Positions 36,575-46,773 of a DNA stretch of 64,000 bases are shown here, in pieces. Within the stretch, counting starts at the first letter, position 1, and the number at the start of each line of letters is the position of its first letter. Source of the stretch: Veillonellaceae bacterium SB90 (GTDB taxonomy: Bacteria > Bacillota > Negativicutes > Selenomonadales > Selenomonadaceae); the NCBI GenBank assembly GCA_902364065.1, contig CABJCJ010000006.1, positions 43,495 to 107,494 of the forward strand. The letters are read 5' to 3'. A program made the position numbers and the translations under genes. Below the pieces are notes generated by a model. That model saw only the letters and a list, made by a program, of their open reading frames with translations. It ran no database searches and had not been told where the DNA came from.

Positions 36575-37432
36575 TTGGCTAGTTTACAGGATATTCGCCA
36601 TCGCATCAGGAGTGTAAAGAGTACCAAGCAGATCACGAGTGCCATGAACATGGTCGCCACGAGCCGTCTGCGTCACGCCAAAGAGGCTGCGACGTCGAAT
36701 CGTCCCTATGCAGAAAAGGTCAGCGAAGTCGTTCATGCCATCGCGAAGAATGCGGGTACGGATTTCTCGCATCCCCTGCTTGAAACGCATAAAGACGGCA
36801 AGAAGCTCATCTTCCTCATCACGTCGGACAAGGGCCTCGCAGGTGCGTATTCTTCGAATGCCTGCAAAGAGGCGGAAGCCCTCATCGAGAAGGAAGACGA
36901 TACGGAGTTCGTCATTGTCGGCCGCAAAGGCGTCGGTCATTTCAAGAGCCGGGGCTATAAGGTCATTCAGGAATACATCGGCATCAGCGAGCGTCCTACA
37001 CCAGAGAAGGCACATGAGATTGCAATGTCGCTCATTGACCTTTACAAGAGCGGTAAGTATCGTGAAGTGACGATGATCTATACGAAATTCGTTTCCGCAA
37101 TCAGCTGCGAGCCGAAGTCGGGAGCAATCCTCCCGTTTGCACCGCTGGAGGCTGCGGAAGAAGATACCCTGCATACGGAGTACATCTATGAGCCGGACGC
37201 AGCTACGGTGCTCGGCTTCATGCTTCCGCAGTACCTCTTCACGGTTATCTACGCGGCACTTTTGCAGTCGGCAGCCAGCGAGCTCTCGTCGCGCATGAAC
37301 GCGATGAGCAACGCGACGGACAATGCAGAAGACCTCATGGACAAGCTGAACCTGCACTACAACAAGGTACGTCAGGCTGGCATCACCCGCGAGATCACGG
37401 AGATTGTCGGCGGCGCCGAAGCCCTCAAATAA
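36575..37432 (+). CDS. atpG: F1Fo ATP synthase subunit gamma
   Basis: A 285-residue central-shaft subunit. The N-terminal DIRHRIRSVKSTKQITSAMN and C-terminal NKVRQAGITREITEIVGGAEA helices form the coiled-coil shaft. It starts at TTG 36575, with GCGAGGTGA upstream. Confidence 0.97.
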   Translation: MASLQDIRHRIRSVKSTKQITSAMNMVATSRLRHAKEAATSNRPYAEKVSEVVHAIAKNAGTDFSHPLLETHKDGKKLIFLITSDKGLAGAYSSNACKEAEALIEKEDDTEFVIVGRKGVGHFKSRGYKVIQEYIGISERPTPEKAHEIAMSLIDLYKSGKYREVTMIYTKFVSAISCEPKSGAILPFAPLEAAEEDTLHTEYIYEPDAATVLGFMLPQYLFTVIYAALLQSAASELSSRMNAMSNATDNAEDLMDKLNLHYNKVRQAGITREITEIVGGAEALK

Positions 37433-37442
37433 GGGCATATAA

Positions 37443-38864
<1,422 letters not shown>

Positions 38865-38867
38865 TCG

Positions 38868-39302
38868 ATGGCGACTATCAAGCTAGAGATTGTCTCTCCG
38901 GATAAAGTGGTCTACACGAACGACATCAGCATGCTGATCGTCCGTTCGACGGGCGGTGAGCTCGGCATCCTGCCGCACCATGCGCCGCTCGTGACGGGCC
39001 TGGTGCCGCATGCCATGCGCGTGCGCCTCGGCGTTGACCGCGACGAGCAGCTCATCGCAGTGGCCGGCGGCTTCATGGAAGTCACGCCGGAAAAGATCAC
39101 GGTGCTCGCCACGGCTGCCGAGCAGCCGATTGATATCGATATCAACCGCGCCAAGGAGGCCATGGCCCGCGCCAAGGCCCGCATCGAGGCGTTCCATCAG
39201 CATACGCCGGAATCGAAGGATATCGATGTGGAACGGGCGGAACTCGCCCTGCAGCGCGCCATCGCGCGTCTGCGTGCCACGAAAACAGAGTTTGAAGACT
39301 GA
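38868..39302 (+). CDS. atpC: F1Fo ATP synthase subunit epsilon
   Basis: A 144-residue subunit with the N-terminal beta-sandwich (IVSPDKVVYTNDISMLIVRS, GELGILPHHAPLVTGL) and the C-terminal two-helix regulatory domain. It follows atpD by three bases and precedes a strong terminator, closing the operon. Confidence 0.96.
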   Translation: MATIKLEIVSPDKVVYTNDISMLIVRSTGGELGILPHHAPLVTGLVPHAMRVRLGVDRDEQLIAVAGGFMEVTPEKITVLATAAEQPIDIDINRAKEAMARAKARIEAFHQHTPESKDIDVERAELALQRAIARLRATKTEFED

Positions 39303-39326
39303 TCCGGTCATACAGGACTTGAAAAC

Positions 39327-39365
39327 TGCTGCGCGAAGCAAATGCTCTGCGCAGCGTTTTTTTTT
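39327..39365 (+). terminator. Intrinsic terminator of the atp operon
   Basis: Stem GCTGCGC (39328-39334) / GCGCAGC (39349-39355) followed by nine T residues. Confidence 0.92.
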
Positions 39366-39398
39366 GTACGGGAAAAGCCGCAGTGCATGCGCACGGGG

Positions 39399-39428
39399 AG
39401 GACAGCAAAGCCCTGGCTATGATATAAT
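39399..39428 (+). promoter_or_regulatory. Promoter candidate for the TSUP permease
   Basis: A perfect TATAAT at 39423-39428 with a poor -35 (AGGACA, 18 bp spacer). Confidence 0.5.
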
Positions 39429-39480
39429 AAACAAAGTTTTTGCGATATACACACGTGAGTACATGGAAAGGGCGTTATGT

Positions 39481-40245
39481 ATGGAGTTATTGGATATCAA
39501 TACCTTGGGGTTCCTCGTATTTTTCGGCTTTATGGCAGCGTTCATCGATTCCGTTGTCGGCGGTGGCGGGCTGATTTCCATCCCGGCCCTCATGTGGACG
39601 GGCCTGCCGCCGCTTACGGTGCTCGGCACGAATAAGGTTGCGGCCGTCATGGGCGCGTTCACAAGCTTCGTGACCTTCGTGCGCTCGGGCAAGGTCGACG
39701 GCTGGCTCATCCGCCGCCTGTTCCCTATCTCTTTGATCGGCTCGGCCGTCGGCGTGCTGGCCGTGCGTCAGATCCCTTCGGAATTCCTGCGCCCGCTCGT
39801 CGTCGTCATGCTGATCCTCGTGCTCATCTACAGCGTGCTCAAGAAGGATTGGGGCAAGGAGTCCACTTACAGCGGCATGAGCACGCGTCTGCTCGCGCTC
39901 TCGGGGGTGGTCGCCTTTACTTTTGGCTTCTATGATGGCTTCTTTGGCCCGGGCACGGGTTCCTTCCTGCTGTTTGCCTTCCTGATGGTCGGTTTCGATT
40001 TCCTCGGTGCGGCGGCCAATGCGCGCGCGCTGAATTTTGCCAGCAACATCGCGGCGGCCGTGCTGTTTAGTTATTTCGGCATCGTGGACTTTGCGCATGC
40101 CATCCCGATGGGCCTCTCGATGATCGTCGGGGCCTGGTGCGGTGCGCGCGTTGCGCTGTCCAAGGGTGCCGGCTACGTGCGGCCGCTCTTCATCATCATG
40201 ACGACGGTCCTCATCGGCAAGCAGTTGCTGGAGCTTTTCAAGTGA
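39481..40245 (+). CDS. TauE/SafE (TSUP) family permease
   Basis: A 254-residue membrane protein with about eight spans and the duplicated TSUP pattern: AAFIDSVVGGGGLISIPALM near the start and FYDGFFGPGTGSFLLFAFLM in the second half. Family members export sulfite, sulfoacetate or other sulfur-containing anions; the substrate is not evident here. The ATG at 39481 has GGAAAGGG upstream. It appears to be a single-gene unit between the atp terminator and a new promoter. Confidence 0.88.
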   Translation: MELLDINTLGFLVFFGFMAAFIDSVVGGGGLISIPALMWTGLPPLTVLGTNKVAAVMGAFTSFVTFVRSGKVDGWLIRRLFPISLIGSAVGVLAVRQIPSEFLRPLVVVMLILVLIYSVLKKDWGKESTYSGMSTRLLALSGVVAFTFGFYDGFFGPGTGSFLLFAFLMVGFDFLGAAANARALNFASNIAAAVLFSYFGIVDFAHAIPMGLSMIVGAWCGARVALSKGAGYVRPLFIIMTTVLIGKQLLELFK

Positions 40246-40280
40246 GCGATGGCAGGGGATCTGCCCTGAGGAAAGTTTTC

Positions 40281-40309
40281 TTGCTTTTATACGCGAATAA
40301 CCGTAAAAT
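40281..40309 (+). promoter_or_regulatory. Promoter for the YgbA-type gene
   Basis: TTGCTT (40281-40286), 17 bp, TAAAAT (40304-40309), about 48 bases before the start codon. No NsrR-like site was recognised. Confidence 0.6.
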
Positions 40310-40356
40310 AGAAAAGTACTAATCTATATCTGAATCATGGTGAAAGGTGATTGACT

Positions 40357-40812
40357 ATGAGCATTTTTTCGCGATTCCTGCCGAAAAAGAAACCGGTAGA
40401 GATCAAAAATAATATCCCGAAGGAAAAAGCGAACATAAAGAAGACGTTCGGCATCTACTGCCACAGCCATCATGGCACCTCGGGCGACAAGCTCTGCCCG
40501 AAGTGCACGGCGCTTCTCGCAACGGTCATGACGAAGATGAACCGCTGCCCCTATGGCATCACGAAGCCCATCTGCGACCGCTGTGACCGTCCGTGCTTCG
40601 GCGCCAAGCAGACGCAGGAATTCCTCAAGATCATGAACAGCACGCAGAAGCGCATGTTCCTGCGCCATCCGGTCATGACGTTCAAGCACAAGCTGGCCAG
40701 CATGGGCGTCGATTACGCGAAGTATCAGCAGCAGAAGAAGCTTGACGATAAAGTCAAGGCCAAGGAGAAGGCATCGAAGGAGCGTGCCAAGGAGCGCAAG
40801 GGGAAGAAATAA
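40357..40812 (+). CDS. YgbA-type nitrous oxide-stimulated promoter family protein
   Basis: A 151-residue Cys-rich protein. The Cys/His pattern IYCHSHHGT, LCPKCTALL, NRCPYG and KPICDRCDRPCFG matches the YgbA_NO family, whose E. coli member is induced by nitric oxide. The Cys clusters suggest a metal or Fe-S site. The C-terminus is an unusually Lys-rich helix (residues about 130-151). GAAAGGTGA lies upstream of the ATG. Role probably in nitrosative stress; biochemical function unknown. Confidence 0.75.
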   Translation: MSIFSRFLPKKKPVEIKNNIPKEKANIKKTFGIYCHSHHGTSGDKLCPKCTALLATVMTKMNRCPYGITKPICDRCDRPCFGAKQTQEFLKIMNSTQKRMFLRHPVMTFKHKLASMGVDYAKYQQQKKLDDKVKAKEKASKERAKERKGKK

Positions 40813-40851
40813 TCTCCGCATTTTGCGATGCATGACGAGGGAGCGGTTTCT

Positions 40852-41046
40852 TTGTTCTGGAAACGACACGCCAAGGCAATCATGAATATCCTGGTTGCCT
40901 TGCTCGTACTGGCTGCCATATATGCGAAGATGGAGACGGAAGGGACGGAATCCCTGGTGCGCACCAGGGATGGCTATATCCTGATAGGATCCGTGGTTGT
41001 CCTCATCGTGCTTCATCGCTTGACGAAGCGGCAGCAGAAAAAATAA
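40852..41046 (+). CDS. Hypothetical small membrane protein
   Basis: No known family was recognised. The 64-residue product has two membrane spans (ILVALLVLAAIYA and ILIGSVVVLIVLH) and basic ends. The TTG at 40852 has AGGGAG eight bases upstream and is preferred over an in-frame ATG at 40828. It follows the YgbA-type gene by 39 bases and may share its transcript. Confidence 0.55.
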   Translation: MFWKRHAKAIMNILVALLVLAAIYAKMETEGTESLVRTRDGYILIGSVVVLIVLHRLTKRQQKK

Positions 41047-41056
41047 TGGTACGACC

Positions 41057-41150
41057 TGTGGATAACTCGGCTGTTTGCGGCGCAGTTATCCACATTTTTA
41101 TGCACATTTTCAACAGAAGCGGTGGATAACCCGCATCTGCATGTGGAAAA
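41057..41150. promoter_or_regulatory. DnaA-box cluster, partly an 11-bp inverted repeat
   Basis: Two exact DnaA boxes, TGTGGATAA (41057-41065, - orientation) and TTATCCACA (41086-41094), and two with one mismatch, GGTGGATAA (41121-41129) and TGTGGAAAA (41142-41150), fall within 94 bases. The first two extend to an 11-bp inverted repeat (TGTGGATAACT / AGTTATCCACA) followed by TTTTT, so it could also terminate the upstream transcript. Confidence 0.6.
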
Positions 41151-41158
41151 GAGAAAGG

Positions 41159-42700
41159 ATGGATGGCAGATTGCCGGGAAACGATCAAAGGAAGGAGAAA
41201 CGGGCGCATCACGCCCCGATTGCCGAGGCCATGCGTGCCTACGCAGAGGATGGGGCACTGGCGTTCCACACGCCGGGGCATAAGCAGGGACTCGGCGCGC
41301 ATGCGCTGCTGCGCAAACTCGTGACGCCGGAGGGGCTGCGCGAGGAAGTCTCGCTGATGGAAGAGCTCGATGACCTGCATGAGCCGACCATGTGCATTCG
41401 CGAGGCACAGGAACTCGCAGCTGAGCTTTACGGTGCCGATCAGGCCTACTTCATGATCAACGGCACGACGGGAGCCATCCATGCCATGCTGATGGGCAGC
41501 CTTTGTCCCGGCGACACGGTGTTCGTGCCGCGCAATGCGCATCGTTCGGTGATCGGCGGCCTGATCCTCTCGGGGGCCAGGCCGGTCTTCATCCAGCCGG
41601 AAATCGATGAGCGGCTCGGCATCGCCATGGGGCTGACTGCGGCCGCAGTCAAAGCCGCCATTGACGCGCATCCGGAAGCGCGGGCTCTCGTGCTCGTCCA
41701 CCCGACGTATTACGGCGTGACGTTTGATCTTTCGGTGCTGGCGAAGCTCGTCCATGCGCACGGCATGCTGCTGCTCGTTGACGAGGCCCATGGCCCGCAT
41801 CTGCGTTTCAGCGGGGAATTGCCGCCGCAGGCGCTTGACTGCGGTGCGGATATCGTCGCGCAGAGCACGCACAAGATGCTGGGCTCCATGACGCAGACCT
41901 CGATATTGCTCGCCAAGGGGCCGCGCGTTCATTTTGAACGCCTGCGCGAGGCGGCAAGCCTGCTGCAGTCCACGAGCCCCAATCAGCTGCTGCTCGCATC
42001 CCTTGACATCGCGCGGCTGCAGATGGCAGAGGACGGGGAGAGGCTCGTGGGCCGTGCCGTACGCCTGGCACGGCAGCTGCGCGCCGGCATCAATGAGATC
42101 GATGGTCTCTGGTCCTTCGGCCCTGAATACGTCAGGCGTCCGGGCGCCTCGGCCCTCGACGAGACGAAGGTTACGGTCACGGTGACAGGCCTCGGCCTGA
42201 CCGGTGTCGAGGCCGAAGCCATCCTGCGCCATACGTACAAGATTCAGTGTGAACTCTCCGATGCGCGCAACGTGCTCTTCATCATTTCCTATGCCGACAC
42301 GGAGCGCGAGACGTCTTATCTGCTCCATGCGCTGCAGGAGCTGGCCGCACATCACCGCTCAGGAGACGGAGAGGGCAGATTCGATGTGCCGCCGCTGCCG
42401 CCTTTGCCTGGCGTCGGCTGCTCGCCGCGTCTGGCCTTCTTTGCCCGCAAGGAGCCGGTGCCCTTTGCGGCGGCCGCAGGACGTGTGGCGGCTGAACAGG
42501 TCATGTTTTACCCGCCGGGCATCCCCATTCTCTGCCCCGGTGACCACATCGACGAGGCGAGCCTGCATTACATCCGGTATATGCAGGAACTCGGACTCAA
42601 GGTCGTGGGGCCGCAGGACGCCTCCCTGCAGCATCTGCAGGTTCTGGTGGATGACTCCACGCATGTACAGGATGAAGAAAAGAGATATGGATATGAATAA
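41159..42700 (+). CDS. Orn/Lys/Arg decarboxylase-family PLP enzyme
   Basis: A 513-residue fold-type I PLP enzyme. LAFHTPGHKQG opens the domain, YFMINGTTGAIHAML binds the cofactor phosphate, VDEAHGPHLRFSGELPP carries the Asp, and AQSTHKMLGSMTQTS the Schiff-base Lys near residue 239. It lacks the N-terminal wing domain of inducible E. coli enzymes, so it is the short Bacillus SpeA/YaaO type. The substrate cannot be told. The start is uncertain: ATG 41159 is used, TTG 41171 is possible. It overlaps tmk slightly. Confidence 0.9.
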   Translation: MDGRLPGNDQRKEKRAHHAPIAEAMRAYAEDGALAFHTPGHKQGLGAHALLRKLVTPEGLREEVSLMEELDDLHEPTMCIREAQELAAELYGADQAYFMINGTTGAIHAMLMGSLCPGDTVFVPRNAHRSVIGGLILSGARPVFIQPEIDERLGIAMGLTAAAVKAAIDAHPEARALVLVHPTYYGVTFDLSVLAKLVHAHGMLLLVDEAHGPHLRFSGELPPQALDCGADIVAQSTHKMLGSMTQTSILLAKGPRVHFERLREAASLLQSTSPNQLLLASLDIARLQMAEDGERLVGRAVRLARQLRAGINEIDGLWSFGPEYVRRPGASALDETKVTVTVTGLGLTGVEAEAILRHTYKIQCELSDARNVLFIISYADTERETSYLLHALQELAAHHRSGDGEGRFDVPPLPPLPGVGCSPRLAFFARKEPVPFAAAAGRVAAEQVMFYPPGIPILCPGDHIDEASLHYIRYMQELGLKVVGPQDASLQHLQVLVDDSTHVQDEEKRYGYE

Positions 42701-43367
42701 GGGAAAACTCATCATCATTGAAGCCGGAGACGGCTCGGGCAAGGCTACGCAGACCAAAGCGCTCTACGAGCATCTGCGCCGTGACGGCCACCGCGTCCAT
42801 CGCGTGGAATTCCCCGATTATGCCTCAGATGCCTCCATGCCCGTGCGCATGTACCTGCGGGGGGACTTCGGCGGCCATGCGGAAGATGTCAATGCCTATG
42901 CCGCGTCGACCTTCTTTGCCGTGGACCGCTACGCCTCTTTCCGCATGAAATGGAAATCGTTTTACGATGCCGGCGACATCATCCTGGCTGACCGCTACAC
43001 GACCTCGAATATGGTCCATCAGGCCATCAAGCTCACGGATGAGGACGAGCGCAAGGCGTTTCTCGACTGGCTCTGGGACTTTGAATTCACGAAGCTCGGC
43101 CTGCCCGTGCCGGACAAGGTCGTCTTCCTCGACATGGACCCTGCTGTCGCGGACCACCTGATCGCTGCCCGTGCGGCCAAGATGCAGACGGAGAAGGACA
43201 TCCATGAACGCGATACGGACTACCTGCACCGCTGCCATGCGGCCTATGTCAGCCTGGCCCGGCAGTACGGCTGGGCGCGCGTGGCCTGCAGCGAAGGCGG
43301 CGAGCCGCGTGCCATCGAAGCAATCCATCGGGACGTCTATGCGGCTGTTCAATCGGTATTGGCGTAA
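42693..43367 (+). CDS. tmk: Thymidylate kinase
   Basis: A 224-residue nucleoside-monophosphate kinase. The P-loop is IIIEAGDGSGKATQT, with the FPDYAS substrate motif and ILADRYTTSNMVHQA. It is somewhat divergent from E. coli Tmk, and an annotation as a general deoxynucleotide kinase is possible. The ATG at 42693 fits the family opening (NKGKLIIIE); ATG 42687 is an alternative. It overlaps the decarboxylase stop. Confidence 0.9.
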   Translation: MNKGKLIIIEAGDGSGKATQTKALYEHLRRDGHRVHRVEFPDYASDASMPVRMYLRGDFGGHAEDVNAYAASTFFAVDRYASFRMKWKSFYDAGDIILADRYTTSNMVHQAIKLTDEDERKAFLDWLWDFEFTKLGLPVPDKVVFLDMDPAVADHLIAARAAKMQTEKDIHERDTDYLHRCHAAYVSLARQYGWARVACSEGGEPRAIEAIHRDVYAAVQSVLA

Positions 43368-43398
43368 ATTGCATTTCATCGAACAGGAAAGGAACGAC

Positions 43399-43971
43399 AT
43401 GATTAAAGAAGTATTGGTGGTCGAGGGCAAAATGGATGTCGTGGCCATCGACAAGGCAGTCGAAGCCGACTGCATCATCACGGAAGGCTTCAATTTGAAG
43501 CCGCAGGCTTTGAAAAACATCGAACAGGCTTACAAGAAACGGGGCATCATCATCATGACGGACCCGGATTCGGCAGGGGAACGCATCCGCAAATTCCTGT
43601 CGAAACGTTTCCCCGAGGCCAAGCACGCGTTCGTGCCGGTCGAGGAAGCGACGGCTCATGACGATATCGGCATCGAGCAGGCGAAGCCGGAGGCCATCCG
43701 CAAGGCACTCGCGAAAGTTCGCACGCTCGACTGGGAGCCGAAGCAGATCTTCTCAGGTGCCGATCTCATCATTCACGGCCTTTCGGGTGCACCAGAGGCT
43801 TCTTCGCGCCGGGCGCGCCTTGGCGAGAAACTCGGCCTCGGCTTTGCCAATGCCAAGACGTTCCTGACGCGCCTCAATCATTACGGCGTGAGCCGCGAGG
43901 AATTTGACCGCGCCATCGCCGAGATGGCACAGGAAGACGAAGAACACGCAGGAAAGCAGGAGGGAATCTGA
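43399..43971 (+). CDS. rnmV: Ribonuclease M5
   Basis: A 190-residue Toprim-domain endonuclease that matures 5S rRNA. Toprim motifs: VLVVEGKMDVVAID (catalytic Glu) and IIMTDPDSAGERIRKFL (DxD). AGGAAAGGAA lies upstream. The rnmV-rsmA pair is a standard Firmicutes arrangement and the two genes touch here. Confidence 0.94.
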   Translation: MIKEVLVVEGKMDVVAIDKAVEADCIITEGFNLKPQALKNIEQAYKKRGIIIMTDPDSAGERIRKFLSKRFPEAKHAFVPVEEATAHDDIGIEQAKPEAIRKALAKVRTLDWEPKQIFSGADLIIHGLSGAPEASSRRARLGEKLGLGFANAKTFLTRLNHYGVSREEFDRAIAEMAQEDEEHAGKQEGI

Positions 43972-44849
43972 TGAACGCAGAAGACGAGAAGGTATTGCAG
44001 CCCAAGATCGCGAGCCGTGAGGTAACGACGCACATCCTCAAGGCCTTTGGTCTGCGCATGAGCAAGAAGCTCGGCCAGAACTTCCTCATCGATGCCCGCA
44101 TTGTACAGGGTATCGTCGATGCTGCCGAAATCAAGCCGGGCGACCGGGTGCTGGAGATCGGACCGGGCATCGGCACGCTGACGCAGGGCCTTGCGGAGGC
44201 CGGGGCCGAGGTCACGGCCGTCGAGCTTGACAAGAAGCTGCCCGCCGTGCTCAAGGAAACGCTCAAGGCCTACGACAACGTCACGATCGTGCCGGGCGAT
44301 ATCCTCAAGGTCAATATCCCCGAGATCATGGGCGAAGGACCGTTCAAGGTCGCGGCCAACCTGCCGTATTACATCACGACGCCGATCCTCATGACGCTGC
44401 TCGAACGCCGCCTGCCCATCACGCACATGGTCACGATGGTCCAGAAGGAAGTGGCGGAGCGCATGACCGCCAAACCGGGTTCACGCATCTATGGGGCACT
44501 CTCGGTTGCCGTCCAGTATTACACGGAACCGGAAATCGTGCTCGATGTGCCGCCGCGCTCGTTCATCCCCGCGCCGGAGGTCATGAGCGTCGTTGTCTCG
44601 TGCCGCGTCCGCCGGAAGCCGGCCGTAGATGTCCAGGATGAAAAGCTCTTCTTCCGCGTCGTCAAGGCCGCCTTCGGACAGCGCCGCAAGACGCTGGCCA
44701 ATGCCCTGCGCGGCGCCGGCTTCCCGAAGGAGCAGGTCCGCGACGCCCTTGAATCTGCCGGCATTGACCCGATTCGCCGCGGCGAGACGCTCACGCTCGC
44801 GGAGTTTGGCCAGCTGGCCGATGCCTTTGCCGCGCAGAAAAATGCATAA
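43971..44849 (+). CDS. rsmA: 16S rRNA dimethyladenosine transferase
   Basis: A 292-residue KsgA-type methyltransferase acting on two adenines near the 16S 3' end. SAM-binding motif VLEIGPGIGTLTQGLAE and catalytic AANLPYYITTPI are clear, with KKLGQNFLID near the start. Its ATG overlaps the rnmV stop by one base. Confidence 0.97.
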   Translation: MNAEDEKVLQPKIASREVTTHILKAFGLRMSKKLGQNFLIDARIVQGIVDAAEIKPGDRVLEIGPGIGTLTQGLAEAGAEVTAVELDKKLPAVLKETLKAYDNVTIVPGDILKVNIPEIMGEGPFKVAANLPYYITTPILMTLLERRLPITHMVTMVQKEVAERMTAKPGSRIYGALSVAVQYYTEPEIVLDVPPRSFIPAPEVMSVVVSCRVRRKPAVDVQDEKLFFRVVKAAFGQRRKTLANALRGAGFPKEQVRDALESAGIDPIRRGETLTLAEFGQLADAFAAQKNA

Positions 44850-44853
44850 AACA

Positions 44854-44881
44854 TTTGCTAGTATGACGCTTTTGTTATAGA
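44854..44881 (+). promoter_or_regulatory. Weak promoter candidate before the NhaC-type gene
   Basis: TTTGCT (44854-44859), 16 bp, TATAGA (44876-44881). Confidence 0.4.
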
Positions 44882-44920
44882 ATACCTTTGTAACACTAGG
44901 AATAAGCAAAGAAAGTAGGT

Positions 44921-46453
44921 ATGATAATGGCAGCAACAGCCTGGTCAATCCTCCCGCCAATCATCACGATCGTCTTGGCACTGTGGACCAAAGAGGTCTA
45001 CATGTCTCTGATCATCGGCATTTTCTCGGGAGCACTGCTCTTCACGGGCGGCAACGTCCTCACAGCAATCCTCACGATGTTTGAGGTCATGGCCGATAAA
45101 GTCGGCAGCAACGTCAACATCCTCGTTTTCCTCGTCATCCTCGGCATCCTCGTGGCCGCCATCACGCGCTCGGGCGCAACCAGGGCGTATGGTGACTGGG
45201 CCGTCAGGACCATCCACGGCCCGCGCAGCGCGCTGCTCCTGACGGCGCTGCTCGGCGTCGTCATCTTCATCGATGACTACTTCAACTGCCTGACGGTTGG
45301 CACCGTCATGCGCCCGGTCACCGACAAGTTCAAGATTGCGCGCACGAAGCTCGCGTACATCATCGATGCGACGGCCGCACCGGTCTGCATCATCGCTCCC
45401 GTCTCGAGCTGGGCAGCCGCCGTCGGCTCCTCCCTGCCGGAAGATACGACCATCGACGGCTTCGCGCTCTTCCTGCACACGATTCCCTTCAATCTCTATG
45501 CCTGGCTCACGATCCTCTTCATGGTCTTCATCATCTGGACGGGGCGCGATTTCGCAGCCATGGGCAAGAGTATCCTCGCCAACAAGAAGCATTTTGAGAT
45601 TCCGAAGGAATATCAGGATACCGATGAATCCCAGATCAAGCATGAGGATCAGGGGCATGGCAAGATGATCGATCTGCTGCTGCCATTGCTCGTCCTCATT
45701 GCCGCCTGCATCTTCGGCATGCTCTACACGGGCGGCATCTATGAGGGCAAGAGCGTCGCAGAGGCCTTTGCGAACTGCGATTCCTCGAAATCCCTTGTGC
45801 TCGGCTCCTTCATCGCCTTCGTCTTCACGGGCTTTTTGTATCTGCCGCGCCGCATCGTCACGTTCAATGCGTTCTGTGACAGCTTCGGCTGGGGCTTCAA
45901 GGCCATGACGCCGGCCATCTTCATCCTCTGCCTGGCCTGGACGCTTTCGGGCATCTGCAGCAAGGAATACCTCGACCTCGGCGGCTTTGTCGGCGCCGTC
46001 GTCAGCGCGCATGCCTCGATCATCCTGTTCCTGCCGCCGATTTTCTTCCTCGTGGCCATCGGCCTGGCCTTCGCGACGGGAACCTCGTGGGGGACGTTTG
46101 GCATCCTCATCCCGATTGCCATCGCCGTGCTCGGCACGAATGACCCCAACATGCTCGTCGTCTGCGTTGCCGCCATCCTTTCGGGCGCTGTCGGCGGCGA
46201 CCATGCTTCGCCGATTTCCGATACGACCATCCTGGCTTCTGCGGGTGCACAGTGCCACCATATCGACCACGTCAGCACGCAGATTCCTTATGTCGCAGTG
46301 GTGGCATCCTGCTGTTTCCTCGGCTACCTCGTGGACGGCTTTACGGCAAACGGCTGGCTTGGCCTTGTGACGGCTCTCATCTGCCTGAGCATCTGCATGG
46401 CCTATATCCTGGCCCGTGTCCCAGCAATCGCCAATGATGAGGATCAGCACTGA
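44921..46453 (+). CDS. NhaC-family Na+/H+ antiporter
   Basis: A 510-residue secondary transporter with about 11-12 spans. VVIFIDDYFNCLTVGTVM (conserved acidic pair), ATAAPVCIIAPVSSWA and SGAVGGDHASPISDTTILAS are typical of NhaC/YuiF-type antiporters. It may exchange Na+ for H+ or an organic acid pair such as malate/lactate; the sequence does not say which. A start at 44921 or the ATG two codons on is possible. Confidence 0.85.
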   Translation: MIMAATAWSILPPIITIVLALWTKEVYMSLIIGIFSGALLFTGGNVLTAILTMFEVMADKVGSNVNILVFLVILGILVAAITRSGATRAYGDWAVRTIHGPRSALLLTALLGVVIFIDDYFNCLTVGTVMRPVTDKFKIARTKLAYIIDATAAPVCIIAPVSSWAAAVGSSLPEDTTIDGFALFLHTIPFNLYAWLTILFMVFIIWTGRDFAAMGKSILANKKHFEIPKEYQDTDESQIKHEDQGHGKMIDLLLPLLVLIAACIFGMLYTGGIYEGKSVAEAFANCDSSKSLVLGSFIAFVFTGFLYLPRRIVTFNAFCDSFGWGFKAMTPAIFILCLAWTLSGICSKEYLDLGGFVGAVVSAHASIILFLPPIFFLVAIGLAFATGTSWGTFGILIPIAIAVLGTNDPNMLVVCVAAILSGAVGGDHASPISDTTILASAGAQCHHIDHVSTQIPYVAVVASCCFLGYLVDGFTANGWLGLVTALICLSICMAYILARVPAIANDEDQH

Positions 46454-46504
46454 TTCCCGTCGCATCCCTGATATTCTCTGATGGAAAGAAAGGCAGCGAT
46501 ACAC

Positions 46505-46765
46505 ATGATTTACACGTATCAGACAAAGGGCACGTGCTCCCGCCGCATCCAGGTCGAGCTCGATGGCAAGACCATCAGGCACGTCTCCTTTGAGGGCGGC
46601 TGCAACGGCAACCTCAAGGGCATCTCGAAGCTCGTCGAGGGCCTCGATATCGATTTTGTCATCGGACGCTTCAAGGGCAATACCTGTGGCGCGCGTCCGA
46701 CATCCTGCCCCGACCAGCTGGCCAAGGCCCTGCAGGCCGCTTACGAAGCTGAGCAGAAAGGCTGA
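46505..46765 (+). CDS. TSCPD domain protein
   Basis: An 86-residue protein carrying the family motif TSCPDQL near its end plus SFEGGCNGNLKGISKLVEG. TSCPD domains also form the C-terminus of some ribonucleotide reductases; the stand-alone form has no firm function. The ATG at 46505 fits the family opening YTYQTKGTCSR. It is followed eight bases later by the histidinol-phosphatase. Confidence 0.88.
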   Translation: MIYTYQTKGTCSRRIQVELDGKTIRHVSFEGGCNGNLKGISKLVEGLDIDFVIGRFKGNTCGARPTSCPDQLAKALQAAYEAEQKG

Positions 46766-46773
46766 GGTGGCTC

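Noticed and set aside
44945..46582. Long - strand open frame opposite the NhaC-type gene
   Set aside because: Highly charged repetitive composition from reading membrane-protein codons in reverse; no family similarity.
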